DNA of 64,000 bases from OFTM291 sp041741375 (GCA_041741375.1 JBGSKF010000143.1:27168-91167), one strand, 5' to 3'. Positions 8,560 to 16,947 are shown, counted from the first letter of the stretch. Made by a program: numbers and translations. Notes: generated by a model not told the origin, from the letters alone.

Positions 8560-8982
8560 ATGCGCATCTTGGCCATTCCCGTCACCCTCTTTCTCTCCCT
8601 CGCCGCCTCCGGCCCTCTCACGGCCCAGGCCGACCATGTGGGCCACGGCTTCGGTGAGGTCCTCCGCATCAAGGCCATGGTGCAACAGGATTCCCTCTAC
8701 CGAAATGCCCCCCGGGACACCACTCTCCTTCTTCTGATCGAACGGGACGACACCGGGCGGATGCGCGTGGTCGGCACCGACGACCCTGATATTCCCGATG
8801 ATGGTCATTTCCGCAATGTCAGCTGCGGGAGAGTGTGCGAGGGCTTCATCAAGCTGGCGAAAGTTGTGGGTACCGATATCCTTGGGGGTATCGCTGGCTT
8901 CTTCGGGAGTGGCGGCTCACTGGTGGGAACCCTTGCTGGGGCAGCGTCAGCCTCGACTGGATTCATGCTCGCCGACATGTAA
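8560..8982 (+). CDS. Small secreted protein, paralogue A, with glycine-rich hydrophobic C-terminus
   Basis: A 140-residue protein with a signal peptide (MRILAIPVTLFLSLAASG, cut near LTAQA). Residues 1-72 are nearly identical to the protein at 10589. Then the two diverge completely: this one continues with a short Cys pair (SCGRVC) and a glycine-zipper-like hydrophobic tail (GGIAGFFGSGG, LVGTLAGAASAS) that could insert in a membrane. The switch point is near nucleotide 8775. Shared N-terminus with exchanged C-terminus is how polymorphic exported effectors look, but no known toxin domain is recognised here. An ATG at 8560 is supported by conservation of the start in both copies. Confidence 0.6.
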   Translation: MRILAIPVTLFLSLAASGPLTAQADHVGHGFGEVLRIKAMVQQDSLYRNAPRDTTLLLLIERDDTGRMRVVGTDDPDIPDDGHFRNVSCGRVCEGFIKLAKVVGTDILGGIAGFFGSGGSLVGTLAGAASASTGFMLADM

Positions 8983-9228
8983 TCGGTGGTTGGCTGGCGC
9001 CAGGCCATAGGCCAATATCGTGAGGACGCCGTCTGCACAAAAAGGCGCGCGTCTTCACGTTATTGCCTTTCAGGTGACGTCGGCATGTCTTCCGATGGCA
9101 TCGCCGGCGTGAAAGAGCTCTCAACATCCCTGCCTAGGTCGGACCAGGCTCTGGAATTGCGCGTCTTGTTATGGCATGATTGAAACACGTTCCGCCCCCT
9201 GGCTTCGAAAGGTCGAGGGGAGGGACAG

Positions 9229-10374
9229 GTGGCACACGATGGCTCGGGGCCCGGACCTTGGACCGGAGACCGGGCGGGGAAAACGGGCCAGTCCTCCTCC
9301 GCAGGGTTGCCTGGAAAGGATCCCCGCGTGTTGGGGAAACGAGATCTCGCATGGGGAGGACTGAGACCACGGGACCATGGAAGGGGTCGTCACGAAGTGG
9401 AAGACGCTGTCGCTCTGAGGAATGAAGGCCACTGTGGCCCTCCGCTCAAGACGGACGGGTCGTGGATCGCGTTCACCGAAAGGGACGGGCGCGTCTGGCG
9501 GATCTGTGAGGTGTGCGGGAGGTGGACCCCTCTCTCTGATGACCTCACGGTGGAGGGACTGGCGCAACGGTTTGCTGCGGCGGACGACATCGTGTCGGGC
9601 CCGGGGTTCTCGACGGCCGCGACCCCAGGTGGTGGCGTGGTGATCCGGATGGAGGACGCCATGGCCGACTGGGTAGCGCATCCTCTCGAGAAGGCGGAAG
9701 AGCCGATCTGGAATCGCCGGAATGTTGAGCTCGGATGGATCGCGGCCAAGAGTGTGGTGATCGCTGCGGCCCTGCTCTGGCGGCGTGAACTGTGGGATCC
9801 CTTTCCGAATTTCTTGGCCTGGCTGGGTGCTCTTATCCTCATTCTCGGGATCGAGCGGGTCCGCCTGACCGCCGGGTTGCGGCTTGCCGGGCGGGTTGTA
9901 CGAGGGAGGCGGGCAATCAAGGATGCGGTCCTTGTCCCCATGCTGGGCCCCTGTGGTCACGAGATCACCGTGGGCGTGAGAACGGGGGGACCTGATCCGA
10001 TCACTCTGAGTGATGCGGAGGCCGAGGAGGCACTCCTCAAGATACTGCGACGCGTGAACCGGCTGGGCTTGGATCTCGACCTCGGTCAAAAGGAACGCAA
10101 GGCGGCACGATCTGCTGTTCGCGCGGCGGGTGGCCCGAGGGGATTCCTCGCCACACTCGTTTCTGACGGGGAGCGGCCAGTGCGGCAACTCAGCCGTGTC
10201 GAACAATTTGCCCTGGAACTCTCCGTGCGTCACGTTGCCGAGGAGGGCCGGGTCCGTTCCCTGATACGGTTTGTGGCAGGGAAGGGTGGATGGATACCGA
10301 AGGGAAACGCCATGGGGGAGATCCAGGGGGAAGCACGGCCCGACCTCGCGGTGCAAGGGGGTCGGCAGCCCTGA
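9229..10374 (+). CDS. Membrane-associated protein of unknown function
   Basis: Up to 381 residues. A GTG start at 9229 has a strong GGGGAGGG site, yet the first 60 residues are low-complexity and unlike the rest, so translation might begin at GTG 9397. From about residue 78 the sequence looks like a genuine protein (WIAFTERDGRVWRICEVCGRW). Two hydrophobic segments lie at about 168-182 and 190-205, followed by a soluble C-terminal half with charged helices. It sits between two paralogous secreted proteins (8560, 10589). I do not recognise a family; a role tied to those paralogues is only a guess from position. Confidence 0.5.
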   Translation: MAHDGSGPGPWTGDRAGKTGQSSSAGLPGKDPRVLGKRDLAWGGLRPRDHGRGRHEVEDAVALRNEGHCGPPLKTDGSWIAFTERDGRVWRICEVCGRWTPLSDDLTVEGLAQRFAAADDIVSGPGFSTAATPGGGVVIRMEDAMADWVAHPLEKAEEPIWNRRNVELGWIAAKSVVIAAALLWRRELWDPFPNFLAWLGALILILGIERVRLTAGLRLAGRVVRGRRAIKDAVLVPMLGPCGHEITVGVRTGGPDPITLSDAEAEEALLKILRRVNRLGLDLDLGQKERKAARSAVRAAGGPRGFLATLVSDGERPVRQLSRVEQFALELSVRHVAEEGRVRSLIRFVAGKGGWIPKGNAMGEIQGEARPDLAVQGGRQP

Positions 10375-10514
10375 GGACCGCCCGGATGAAACGACAGATG
10401 ACACGGATGACGCGGAGGGCGTTCGACGGATGACCCATCTCCCCCCCATCCCCCCCTCCGTCCAAGTACTCGTACTCTTACGCGAGTTGCTGCCAAGTTC
10501 CACAACCGTTTGTT

Positions 10515-10805
10515 TCTCGCTCTTGCCGCCTCGATGCTGGTCGCGTAGGATCAGGGGGCCGGTGAAACCCCTGTCATCGAGGTCACCCATGCGCGTCATG
10601 GCCATGTCCGTCACCCTCCTTCTCTCCCTCGCCGCCTCCGGTACTCTCGCGGCCCAGGCCGACCACGTAGGCCACGGCTTCGGCGAGGTCCTCCGTATCA
10701 AGGCGATGGTGCAGCAGGACTCCCTCTACCGGGCGGCCCCCCGGGACACCACGCTCCTTCTTCTGATCGAGCGGGACGACACCGGGCGGCTGCGCGTGGT
10801 CGGCA
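10515..10805 (+). repeat. Duplicated block shared with 8486-8775
   Basis: About 285 bases covering leader, start, signal peptide and the first ~72 codons are repeated from the 8560 gene with roughly 90 percent identity by eye. The similarity ends abruptly at the same codon in both genes. Confidence 0.8.
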
Positions 10806-10978
10806 CCGCGGCGGACCGTCCGGCCCTGCGACTCCTGAGCCTCGAACGGGGGAGAGGGGCGCTGAGCGGGCACTTCCCGCCGGGAAGGGGGGTCCCGGCC
10901 CGGGTGTACTACTACGTGGTACAGGGGGTCGCGCGCTCCCCTCGTGCCCTGATTCCCGCCGAGGGAACAGGTAGCTGA
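10589..10978 (+). CDS. Small secreted protein, paralogue B
   Basis: A 129-residue secreted protein. The signal peptide and residues to about 72 match the 8560 protein (QADHVGHGFGEVLRIKAMVQ, then a Thr-Leu-rich strand). The last 55 residues differ and contain Arg-rich and strand-forming parts (RVYYYVVQG). This version looks like the intact fold, because the strand pattern continues smoothly past the switch point. The 8560 copy would then be the recombined one. No family is recognised. Confidence 0.6.
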   Translation: MRVMAMSVTLLLSLAASGTLAAQADHVGHGFGEVLRIKAMVQQDSLYRAAPRDTTLLLLIERDDTGRLRVVGTAADRPALRLLSLERGRGALSGHFPPGRGVPARVYYYVVQGVARSPRALIPAEGTGS

Positions 10979-11016
10979 CCCCGTCGGCATCCGGCCTGAC
11001 GGATCCTTTCCCTCCC

Positions 11017-11053
11017 CGTACCCGTACTCGTACCCGTACTCGTACTCGTACAC
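11017..11053. repeat. Hexanucleotide tandem repeat (GTACTC/GTACCC)
   Basis: About six units alternating GTACCC, GTACTC and GTACAC between the paralogue at 10589 and the next gene. A related short run is at 10467-10484. Confidence 0.85.
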
Positions 11054-11159
11054 GAGCGGTTCCTTCGAGGCCACTTCTTGACTTGTCCACGACTTCAGGC
11101 GTTCGTAAGTGTGACTCCATTCAAGAGAACGGGTCCCGAATCAGCGGAGGGGAGTCGCC

Positions 11160-11444
11160 ATGTCCACCAGCACAACGATTCATGCCTTTGTCCTTGCCGT
11201 GTCTGGCGGTGGCTTGCTGGCGAGTGCCGTTCTGGACATGCGAGGACGCGATCGAGCCGTGATACTGCTCCTGGTTCCCCTCCAGCTTGCCCTGGTCATC
11301 CAGTCGGTGGGGGCCCTGTTCCTGTCGGGGCGGAGTGCGATCGCTGCCGTCATTGTCTCCATGGTGCTGTTGATTCCTGCCGCTGTCCATAGCATGCGGT
11401 TGATTCGGCAATACAGAGCCAAGTCGGCTGTTGGTTCTCGATGA
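11160..11444 (+). CDS. Small integral membrane protein
   Basis: A 94-residue protein with three hydrophobic segments (about 8-24, 33-55 and 60-80) and a basic C-terminus (RLIRQYRAK), which suggests a cytoplasmic tail. The ATG at 11160 follows a GGAGGGGAG site. Its stop overlaps the start of the next, frameshifted, secreted protein gene by ATGA, so they were probably co-translated. No family recognised. Confidence 0.6.
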   Translation: MSTSTTIHAFVLAVSGGGLLASAVLDMRGRDRAVILLLVPLQLALVIQSVGALFLSGRSAIAAVIVSMVLLIPAAVHSMRLIRQYRAKSAVGSR

Positions 11445-12000
11445 CTCGCTTCGGCCCGCCGTTACTCGCCTTGTTCGTCGCTTCTGCCCTTGTCCACACC
11501 ACCCGGCCCGCTGGCCTGACGGCGCAAACAGGCCCGGCACGGCCATCGGTCTGGCTTCAGGGCGGGGTCGCTCCACGATCGGACGCGATGGTTTCCGCCG
11601 GGCTGGAGGTTCGGGGAGGCTGGGGCCATCGGGTGACGCCGGTCCTCGCGGTGGTCGGTGTCTGGCGCGCCTCCGGATGTGACCAGGTGGTCGGCGTCCC
11701 GTGCGACGACAGCGGATGGGCGCCGAGCATCGGTGCCCTGATCTCCGTGACCCCGCCGGCAGGGTCGGCGCGGCGTACGTTGCCCCCCGGGTGGGGGCCA
11801 TCTTCTACGACGGCTTCGAACGCGGGGTCTGGAACCCGAGTCTCGGGCTCGGCGTGGCGTGGGCCGGGCAGGGGGCGGTCGGTTTCATGGGCGAAGTGCG
11901 GTACAATGCGGTCACCGATTCCCGCTCGAGAAACCGCCCGAACCGTCCCGACACGGGGGACTTCGTGACGTTCCTTGTTGGACTCACCCTACGGATGTGA
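11441..12000 (+). pseudogene. Outer-membrane beta-barrel-like protein, frameshifted near 11750
   Basis: The first frame from ATG 11441 encodes a signal peptide (LLALFVASALV... LTAQTG) and strands up to about SIGALISVTP. The natural continuation is in another frame (GRVGAAYVAPRVGAIFY... GFMGEVRYNAV) and ends with a typical barrel terminus (TFLVGLTLRM). Restoring one C in the CCCC run at 11751-11754 would join the two into one protein of about 186 residues ending at 12000. This is either a disrupted gene or a consensus error. The alternating strand pattern and the aromatic, membrane-facing C-terminus suggest a small outer-membrane barrel. Confidence 0.65.
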
Positions 12001-12001
12001 C

Positions 12002-12388
12002 ATGAGCGCAAAGGGATTGAAGGTTTTTCTGCTGTCGCTTGCGAGCCTGGGGTGCGGTTTGGTCGACTCGGACACCGACATCTTCGTGATCCGGGTCGAC
12101 AGCGTCTCGGTTCCTGCCGCCATCGCACCGGCCGACACCATCACCGTTCGCTTTTTCGGGTCCATCGGGCCCAACGGATGCTATTCCCTCGTCGGCGTCC
12201 CCACCACGCGCACCCCAGCCTTGTTGGAGGTCCGATTCAATGGCAAGAGGGTGGACGCACTCTGTATCCAGACGCCCATCTTCCTCGATCACACGCAGCG
12301 ATTGGTGCCGCCGTTTGTGGATCCGTTCACCATCCGGGTCCTGCAACCCGATGGAGCGGCACTCGAACACATCGTGCGGGTTGAATAA
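12002..12388 (+). CDS. Putative lipoprotein of unknown function
   Basis: A 128-residue protein beginning one base after the previous stop. The N-terminus (MSAKGLKVFLLSLASLGCG) looks like a lipoprotein signal with the lipidated Cys at residue 18, although SLGC is not a perfect lipobox. The mature part consists of short beta-strands and carries a Cys pair at about positions 61 and 89 (NGCYSL, ALCIQT). It is probably in an operon with the preceding membrane and barrel genes. Function unknown. Confidence 0.55.
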   Translation: MSAKGLKVFLLSLASLGCGLVDSDTDIFVIRVDSVSVPAAIAPADTITVRFFGSIGPNGCYSLVGVPTTRTPALLEVRFNGKRVDALCIQTPIFLDHTQRLVPPFVDPFTIRVLQPDGAALEHIVRVE

Positions 12389-12406
12389 GGCCAGCGGGAG
12401 GATCGA

Positions 12407-12676
12407 GTGCGTCTGTCGCGGCGGGAACGACGCCTCCTGGTGCGGCTGGTCCGTGCGGGAGGGAGGAGCCATCCCATCCCGAACTGGGAACCCGGGGAGA
12501 GATCCACAGGAGCGCGCCTCTGCGACATGGGTCTCCTGGTTCCCGATGGCGACCAGAAGTTCTTCGTCGATGTGAATGCCTTTCATCGTGCGCGCCGGGT
12601 GTGGCGGCTCCGGGCGGCGGCCGTCTGGATCCTCGTCGCGCTTGTGTTGGGCGTGGTGGGAAGGATGATACTGTGA
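12407..12676 (+). CDS. Small protein with C-terminal membrane anchor
   Basis: An 89-residue protein starting at GTG 12407, supported by a GGGAGGA site. The N-terminal part is very basic (RLSRRERRLLVRLVR); residues about 68-86 form a single hydrophobic anchor (AAAVWILVALVLGVVG). It might be a tail-anchored cytoplasmic protein. It lies just downstream of the putative lipoprotein at 12002 in the same direction. No family recognised. Confidence 0.5.
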   Translation: MRLSRRERRLLVRLVRAGGRSHPIPNWEPGERSTGARLCDMGLLVPDGDQKFFVDVNAFHRARRVWRLRAAAVWILVALVLGVVGRMIL

Positions 12677-12705
12677 TCCGCATGCAGAGGCGGAAAACCT
12701 CGGGA

Positions 12706-13080
12706 CTAGGCAGTCGGTGGAAAGGGACCGATGGTGTCCTGGCGGCTTTCGGCAAGCTGTACCAACGGCTCACCGGCCTCGAGCAGGGTGAGTGCGTCTT
12801 TGAATGTCAGCGTGAGGAAACGGCGGAGTGCGATGTTGGAGGTGTTTCCACATGTCACCCAGACGATCTGGGGTGGCGCTCCATGTCGCTGGACCAGTTC
12901 ACAGAAGTCGGCATCCTTCGAGAGGATGATGGCACCGGCTGCTCGTGCCTCGCGGAAGATCTCAGCGTCCGGGGCGTCGCGAAGACCAAGGGAGCGGACC
13001 GCAATGGCCTCGATGCCATACTCCGATTCAAGCCAGGCGCACAGGCCGGGAGGAAGTTGTGCGTCGAGCCAGACCTTCAC
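12706..13080 (-). CDS. DUF5615 family PIN-like toxin
   Basis: A 124-residue protein of the Mut7-C/DUF5615 PIN-like group, predicted RNases that act as toxins. Acidic residues at Asp6 (KVWLDAQLPP), Asp37/39 and Asp56/Asp58 (LSKDADF) fit a metal site, and the start MKVWLDAQLPPGL is characteristic. Its ATG overlaps the stop of the DUF433 gene by ATGA, the classic antitoxin-first arrangement of this pair. Cleavage target unknown. Confidence 0.85.
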   Translation of the reverse strand: MKVWLDAQLPPGLCAWLESEYGIEAIAVRSLGLRDAPDAEIFREARAAGAIILSKDADFCELVQRHGAPPQIVWVTCGNTSNIALRRFLTLTFKDALTLLEAGEPLVQLAESRQDTIGPFPPTA

Positions 13081-13301
13081 GCGGCCACGATGGGGTGATC
13101 CAACTGGCGGCTTGCAAACCGCAAGCTGGCATCGATGTCCTCGGCCACGAGGTCAGGATAATCAGCGAGGATCTGCTCGCGGGAGACCCCGGCCGCCAGC
13201 AAGTCAAGTACATCGGTGACCCGAATCCGCATCCCCCGGATGCAGGGACGGCCACCGCACTGGCCAGGATCGACGGTGATCCGATCCGCAAGCTGGGTCA
13301 T
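13077..13301 (-). CDS. DUF433 family antitoxin
   Basis: A 74-residue helix-turn-helix protein. The core DPGQCGGRPCIRGMRIRV followed by VLDLLAAGVSREQILADYP is the DUF433 signature. Such proteins bind their own promoter and neutralise a DUF5615 toxin. ATG 13301 is preceded by GGAGGA. It is the first gene of a two-gene operon with the toxin. Confidence 0.87.
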   Translation of the reverse strand: MTQLADRITVDPGQCGGRPCIRGMRIRVTDVLDLLAAGVSREQILADYPDLVAEDIDASLRFASRQLDHPIVAA

Positions 13302-13469
13302 GGGTTCCTCCGGAGGTAATTTCCATTGGGAAAGATATCCTCGTCCCGACCAGCCCCTCAAGGGAGGACCCGGATGCTCTCGACAGCAAGGAGGAACTCG
13401 TGGTCACCTTCAACAGGGCGGTGTCGCAGCAACGGGCATCACACCTCGGACGACGGGAAGTACTCCTCC

Positions 13470-14759
13470 ATGGTTCTCAGATCCCCTCGCGGGGCTCGGG
13501 GCAGGCTCCTCACTGCGTTCGGAATGGCTTCCCTCTCACAGCCCCTCTCCCTCTCCCTCTCCCTCTCCCTCTCTCTCCTCCTCGGCTGCAGCGCACCGGA
13601 GGTCGATCCGCCGTCGGTGAGCACCGCCGACTCCGCGGGCGTCACCCTCGTCCACGTCCATCGGCTCGATGACCTCGACCTCCCGGTCTGGAAATCCGAG
13701 GTCGTCTTCTCCACCGGCTCTTCCGACTCGCTACTCTTCAACCGATTCGGTGTCGCCCTCTTCCTCCCCGACGGCTCCCTCCTCGTGGGGTCCGGCGTCG
13801 ATCTCTTCCAACTCGACGCAAACGGTGCGTTGCGGCGCCGGATCGGACGCGCGGGAGATGGCCCCGGGGAGTTCCGCGGAATTGGACGCCTCCTGGTCAC
13901 CGAGGACTCCCTGATCGCCGTGAGCGAAGCCTGGTTCGGGTCCGGGCGCATGACCGTGCTGCGGCCCGACGGGTCGGTGGCACAATACATCGCCCGGTTA
14001 GGCGGCGCGGTCTCCACCACCGAACGGGAGCCGATTGCGATCCTGGGCCGCGGAGTGATTCTGTCGACGTTCGGGCAATTCATGCCCAACCGGGGGGAAC
14101 TGCCCGGCGTCCCCTCGGGCGAGCTGGAGCGGGATCCGATGCCTCTCTTCATCCACGACTCCACCGGCACGATCCGCGACACCCTCGGCTCCTGGCTCGG
14201 TCTGGAACGGGCCCGCCTGCTCCGGGACGGCCACACGGTCCGGATCACGGTACCCTTTGCCCGGAGCGTGGTCCACGACGGCCGAGGCGGGGTGGCGGTC
14301 ATCGGGCCCACCGACTCGCTCGATCTGTCGGTGTATGACGGGGGGCGTCTGGCCCTGCGGATCACCGGAACGGCACCCCATCGTCCCGTCACTCCGAAGC
14401 ACCTCGAAGGGTGGCGGGCCGTGATGCAGACCTGGAATGGGAGTGATGGCCAGACCTTCCTCGACCTGATGAAGAACGCTCCCCGGGTTCCCGAGCTCCC
14501 CGCAGTGGGTGCCGTGGTGGTGGACGACCAGCGGAATCTCTGGGTCGGCGGGTATGCTTCGGTGGGGGACACGGTGCGCACCTGGACCGTCTTTTCGCGG
14601 GAGGGCGTGCCGCTCGCACGGATCGACCTGCCGGCCGTGACCGATCCGGTGTTCCACGGGCCCCATGAGCTGCTCGATGTCCAGGGGGATCGACTCGCGG
14701 TGCTCCGACCGGGTGAGGACGGGGAAGCAATCATCAAAGTCTGGCAGCTGCGGCGGTGA
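13470..14759 (+). CDS. 6-bladed beta-propeller lipoprotein
   Basis: A 429-residue exported protein. The signal region ends in a lipobox (LLLGC) preceded by Ser-Leu repeats encoded by a hexamer microsatellite. The mature part has repeated propeller-blade motifs: FLPDGSLLVGSG with VDLFQLDANG, then IGRAGDGPGEFRG, a hallmark of 6-bladed (NHL/TolB-like) propellers abundant in Bacteroidetes and Gemmatimonadota. Two starts are possible: ATG 13470 with an Arg-rich leader, or ATG 13524, which gives a more compact signal peptide. Ligand unknown. A homologue follows four bases after the stop. Confidence 0.75.
   Translation: MVLRSPRGARGRLLTAFGMASLSQPLSLSLSLSLSLLLGCSAPEVDPPSVSTADSAGVTLVHVHRLDDLDLPVWKSEVVFSTGSSDSLLFNRFGVALFLPDGSLLVGSGVDLFQLDANGALRRRIGRAGDGPGEFRGIGRLLVTEDSLIAVSEAWFGSGRMTVLRPDGSVAQYIARLGGAVSTTEREPIAILGRGVILSTFGQFMPNRGELPGVPSGELERDPMPLFIHDSTGTIRDTLGSWLGLERARLLRDGHTVRITVPFARSVVHDGRGGVAVIGPTDSLDLSVYDGGRLALRITGTAPHRPVTPKHLEGWRAVMQTWNGSDGQTFLDLMKNAPRVPELPAVGAVVVDDQRNLWVGGYASVGDTVRTWTVFSREGVPLARIDLPAVTDPVFHGPHELLDVQGDRLAVLRPGEDGEAIIKVWQLRR
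13543..13578 (+). repeat. Hexamer microsatellite (CTCTCC) inside a signal peptide
   Basis: About five to six CTCTCC units encode Ser-Leu dipeptides in the hydrophobic core of the lipoprotein signal. Gain or loss of a unit would keep the frame and change only the length of the core. Confidence 0.85.
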
Positions 14760-14763
14760 ACCG

Positions 14764-15996
14764 ATGACCAACTTGAAGGGCTCCCAAATGGGGAGTGGAG
14801 GCTGGGCCCAATACCCAATACCCAACACCCAGTACCCAATACGCAGTACCCGGTGGACGGGGTTGGGGGTGGTGCTCCTGGCCTTGGCTGCATGTACGGA
14901 ACAGAAGGCTCCGCCGCCAGCCCTCTCGTCCGCCGATCTCGCGGAATGCTTTGCGGACGGGACCGAGGATCCCTGGCGCCCCGGCGCTGATGTGGAGTTG
15001 ACCGGTACTCCCGCCGAATGGGCCCCGTTGTCTGCCGGAGGTCTGGTGGCCTTTGGAGAGGGGATCATCGCCTACGACAGACACGCCGGCTCCGTGCATC
15101 TGATCCGGTCCCTCACCGAGCCCGCGGACTCTTTCGGGAGACTGGGGCAGGGGCCCGGCGAGTTTGCGTCGCCCGGAAACCGCGTCCTTTCGACCCCCGG
15201 GGTCGAGTGGATCGACCTGTTTCAGGACACCCTTGCCGTGCTCGATGGACGCGAGGTCCAGCTCTTCCGGACCGATGGCACCTTCCTCTCCCGGCTTCGA
15301 AGTTTCGACGACGCTGCAGGGCACATGCAGGTGTCGCGGAGGGTGCGCCGGGTACCCGGAGGGGTGGTGCTCGATCTCGAGCCCTGGGAGGGGAGGCGCG
15401 GTCCCGGGGGAGAGGTGCCACCGCGGCAATTCGATCTCTGGGCAATCCGGAACGACGCCGAGCGGCTCTGGTCCCTGTCACTCCCCGCCTTGCCGGTGTC
15501 ACGCGACGGAGGAACCTATCACGGAGTCAACGAGGCGGATCCGCTGTGGGACCTCTCCGGACCCTGCTTCATCGTGAGCGACGGAGCGACGCCCCGCCTC
15601 TTCGTCGGGAGGATCGACCGGCGGGGTGTGGATACCATCCAGATCGAACTCCCGCCTGTCAGAACCTCTCTCCCGCGGGACGATGAGAGTCGGGAAATGC
15701 TGCAACAACTCGGTGTGCGCGCAAGCACCCTTCCAGCACCGTCCGCTCGACGGAGGGTTCTGGACATGGTCATCGACCCCGCCGGCTGGGCGTGGATCCT
15801 CCCGGTTCAGGAGCGGTTGCCCGATGGGAGAGTGACCGTGGGCCGGATGGCGTTAAGAAGCGGGCACACTCTGACCGACACGGTGCCGGTGTTTCCGAAG
15901 ACATTCGGCGCTCCGGGGGTCCTCTGGGGATGGGCCGCGCCCGATTCGCTCGGCGATCAGCGTCTCGTCAGGGTGTCTCTTCGCCCGGCCAGGTAG
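14764..15996 (+). CDS. 6-bladed beta-propeller lipoprotein
   Basis: A 410-residue lipoprotein, second of a tandem pair. The lipobox is LALAAC at about residues 39-44. The preceding n-region (AQYPIPNTQYPI) is encoded by a CCCAATA heptamer array, so repeat DNA has become the leader of the protein. Propeller marks are FGRLGQGPGEFASPG and later blades with VIDPAGWAWILPV. The ATG at 14764 comes four bases after the upstream stop; ATG 14788 is an alternative. Co-transcription with the upstream paralogue is likely. Function unknown; such propellers are thought to bind peptides or other ligands at the cell surface. Confidence 0.72.
   Translation: MTNLKGSQMGSGGWAQYPIPNTQYPIRSTRWTGLGVVLLALAACTEQKAPPPALSSADLAECFADGTEDPWRPGADVELTGTPAEWAPLSAGGLVAFGEGIIAYDRHAGSVHLIRSLTEPADSFGRLGQGPGEFASPGNRVLSTPGVEWIDLFQDTLAVLDGREVQLFRTDGTFLSRLRSFDDAAGHMQVSRRVRRVPGGVVLDLEPWEGRRGPGGEVPPRQFDLWAIRNDAERLWSLSLPALPVSRDGGTYHGVNEADPLWDLSGPCFIVSDGATPRLFVGRIDRRGVDTIQIELPPVRTSLPRDDESREMLQQLGVRASTLPAPSARRRVLDMVIDPAGWAWILPVQERLPDGRVTVGRMALRSGHTLTDTVPVFPKTFGAPGVLWGWAAPDSLGDQRLVRVSLRPAR
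14811..14851 (+). repeat. Heptamer repeat (CCCAATA type) within the 5' coding region
   Basis: About six degenerate units of CCCAATA/CCCAACA/CCCAGTA. The same unit occurs at 61478-61562 inside the PAP2 gene. Confidence 0.85.
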
Positions 15997-16047
15997 GCAG
16001 GATCACCGCATTCGTGGTGCGGCCCGGGCGAACTCATGAACAAGGAA

Positions 16048-16145
16048 TCAACCACAGAGACACAGAGAACACAGAGGTGCGTCAGGCAAGCCAGAACCCT
16101 TCGCCTGAGCCAACGCTCTCTGTGCCCTCTGTGTCTCCGTGGTGA
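16048..16145. repeat. Inverted-repeat element with CACAGAGA arms
   Basis: An ACCACAGAGACACAGAG arm and a CTCTGTGTCTCCGTGGT arm face each other over about 45 bases, giving a long hairpin. A second copy is at 17066-17153, part of the tandem duplication of the RHH-PIN module. Confidence 0.75.
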
Positions 16146-16218
16146 ACCCACTTACGGCGAGGGGTGTGGGGCTTCGTGCCTTCGTGGCTTCGTGTGAAGG
16201 ATGTTGCCCCTACACGCT

Positions 16219-16300
16219 GGGCGAATGTGATTCGCCCCTACCGCCCCTGGGCGAATGTGATTCGCCCCTACCGCCCCTGGGCGAATGTGATTCGCCCCTA
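16219..16300. repeat. Three 30-bp direct repeats, each a hairpin
   Basis: Units start at 16219, 16249 and 16279 and contain the palindrome GGGCGAATGTGATTCGCCC. The last unit runs into the stop codon of the PIN toxin gene. The downstream duplicate has two units (17228, 17258), and a diverged single copy is at 18008. Confidence 0.85.
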
Positions 16301-16711
16301 CACCGGCATGATCACGGGTATCCGCTGCCGGCGGTTCCGGCGATAAATGGCGAAGTCTCGATCGAGGGTGACGACCACGCTGTCCCCGTCGAGTTCACTC
16401 ATCCGGACCAGGCAGGCATCGGCGAGTGACATCGGCACCGAGGCGTACCGCGCCATCAGGGCGCGCAGGGCGGGAATCTCCGCGGACATCGAGAACACAG
16501 GCTCGATCACCCGGTGCTCGAGCAGGGCGAGCACGGCGTCCTGTCCACCCGGGAAGCGCCGCAGGAGAAAGCAGGTTTCCGACAGGACGGCCTCGCAGGT
16601 GCCGAGCGGCGGTTCGATGGTGTCGAACACCTCGCGCGCCCAGCGGTGATGCCGGTCGCGACGGTTCAGCAGCGCGACCAGAGGACCGGTGTCGACCAGG
16701 ACATGGCTCAC
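16298..16711 (-). CDS. PIN-domain toxin (VapC-like), copy 1
   Basis: A 137-residue PIN RNase. The acidic metal-binding set is visible at Asp7 (LVDTGPLVALL), Glu40 (TCEAVLSE), Asp98 (LADACLVRM) and Asp117/119 (TLDRDF). It overlaps the stop of its upstream ribbon-helix-helix partner by ATGA, so the pair forms a type II toxin-antitoxin operon. A near-identical copy lies 979 bases downstream at 17277. The target is unknown; VapC-type enzymes often cut tRNA or rRNA. Confidence 0.87.
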   Translation of the reverse strand: MSHVLVDTGPLVALLNRRDRHHRWAREVFDTIEPPLGTCEAVLSETCFLLRRFPGGQDAVLALLEHRVIEPVFSMSAEIPALRALMARYASVPMSLADACLVRMSELDGDSVVVTLDRDFAIYRRNRRQRIPVIMPV

Positions 16712-16947
16712 GTACCGTAGCCGGACAAGTGCCTGGGGTTGGTGGAGAGATCCTGGGGTCCCTCGATGGTCTCGGCGACCTCATCCGTGATGGAGGTCAC
16801 CGATCGGGCGGGGCAAGCAGTGAAGGCCACCAGAGCCTCGCGTACCAGGCTGGAGCGGCTGGTGTTCCTCTGCTGCGCCAGGTCGGTCAGCAGCTCGTCG
16901 AGCCCGGGAGGGAGCTTGAAGGAGACGGTGCGCATCGGTTTCGGCAT
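16708..16947 (-). CDS. Ribbon-helix-helix antitoxin, copy 1
   Basis: A 79-residue protein. The N-terminus RTVSFKLPPGLDELL and the helix QQRNTSRSSLVREAL are the ribbon-helix-helix (CopG/Arc type) DNA-binding fold. The C-terminal tail should wrap the PIN toxin. ATG 16947 is preceded by AAAGGTA and by an inverted repeat that is probably its own operator. It is the first gene of the pair. Confidence 0.85.
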   Translation of the reverse strand: MPKPMRTVSFKLPPGLDELLTDLAQQRNTSRSSLVREALVAFTACPARSVTSITDEVAETIEGPQDLSTNPRHLSGYGT

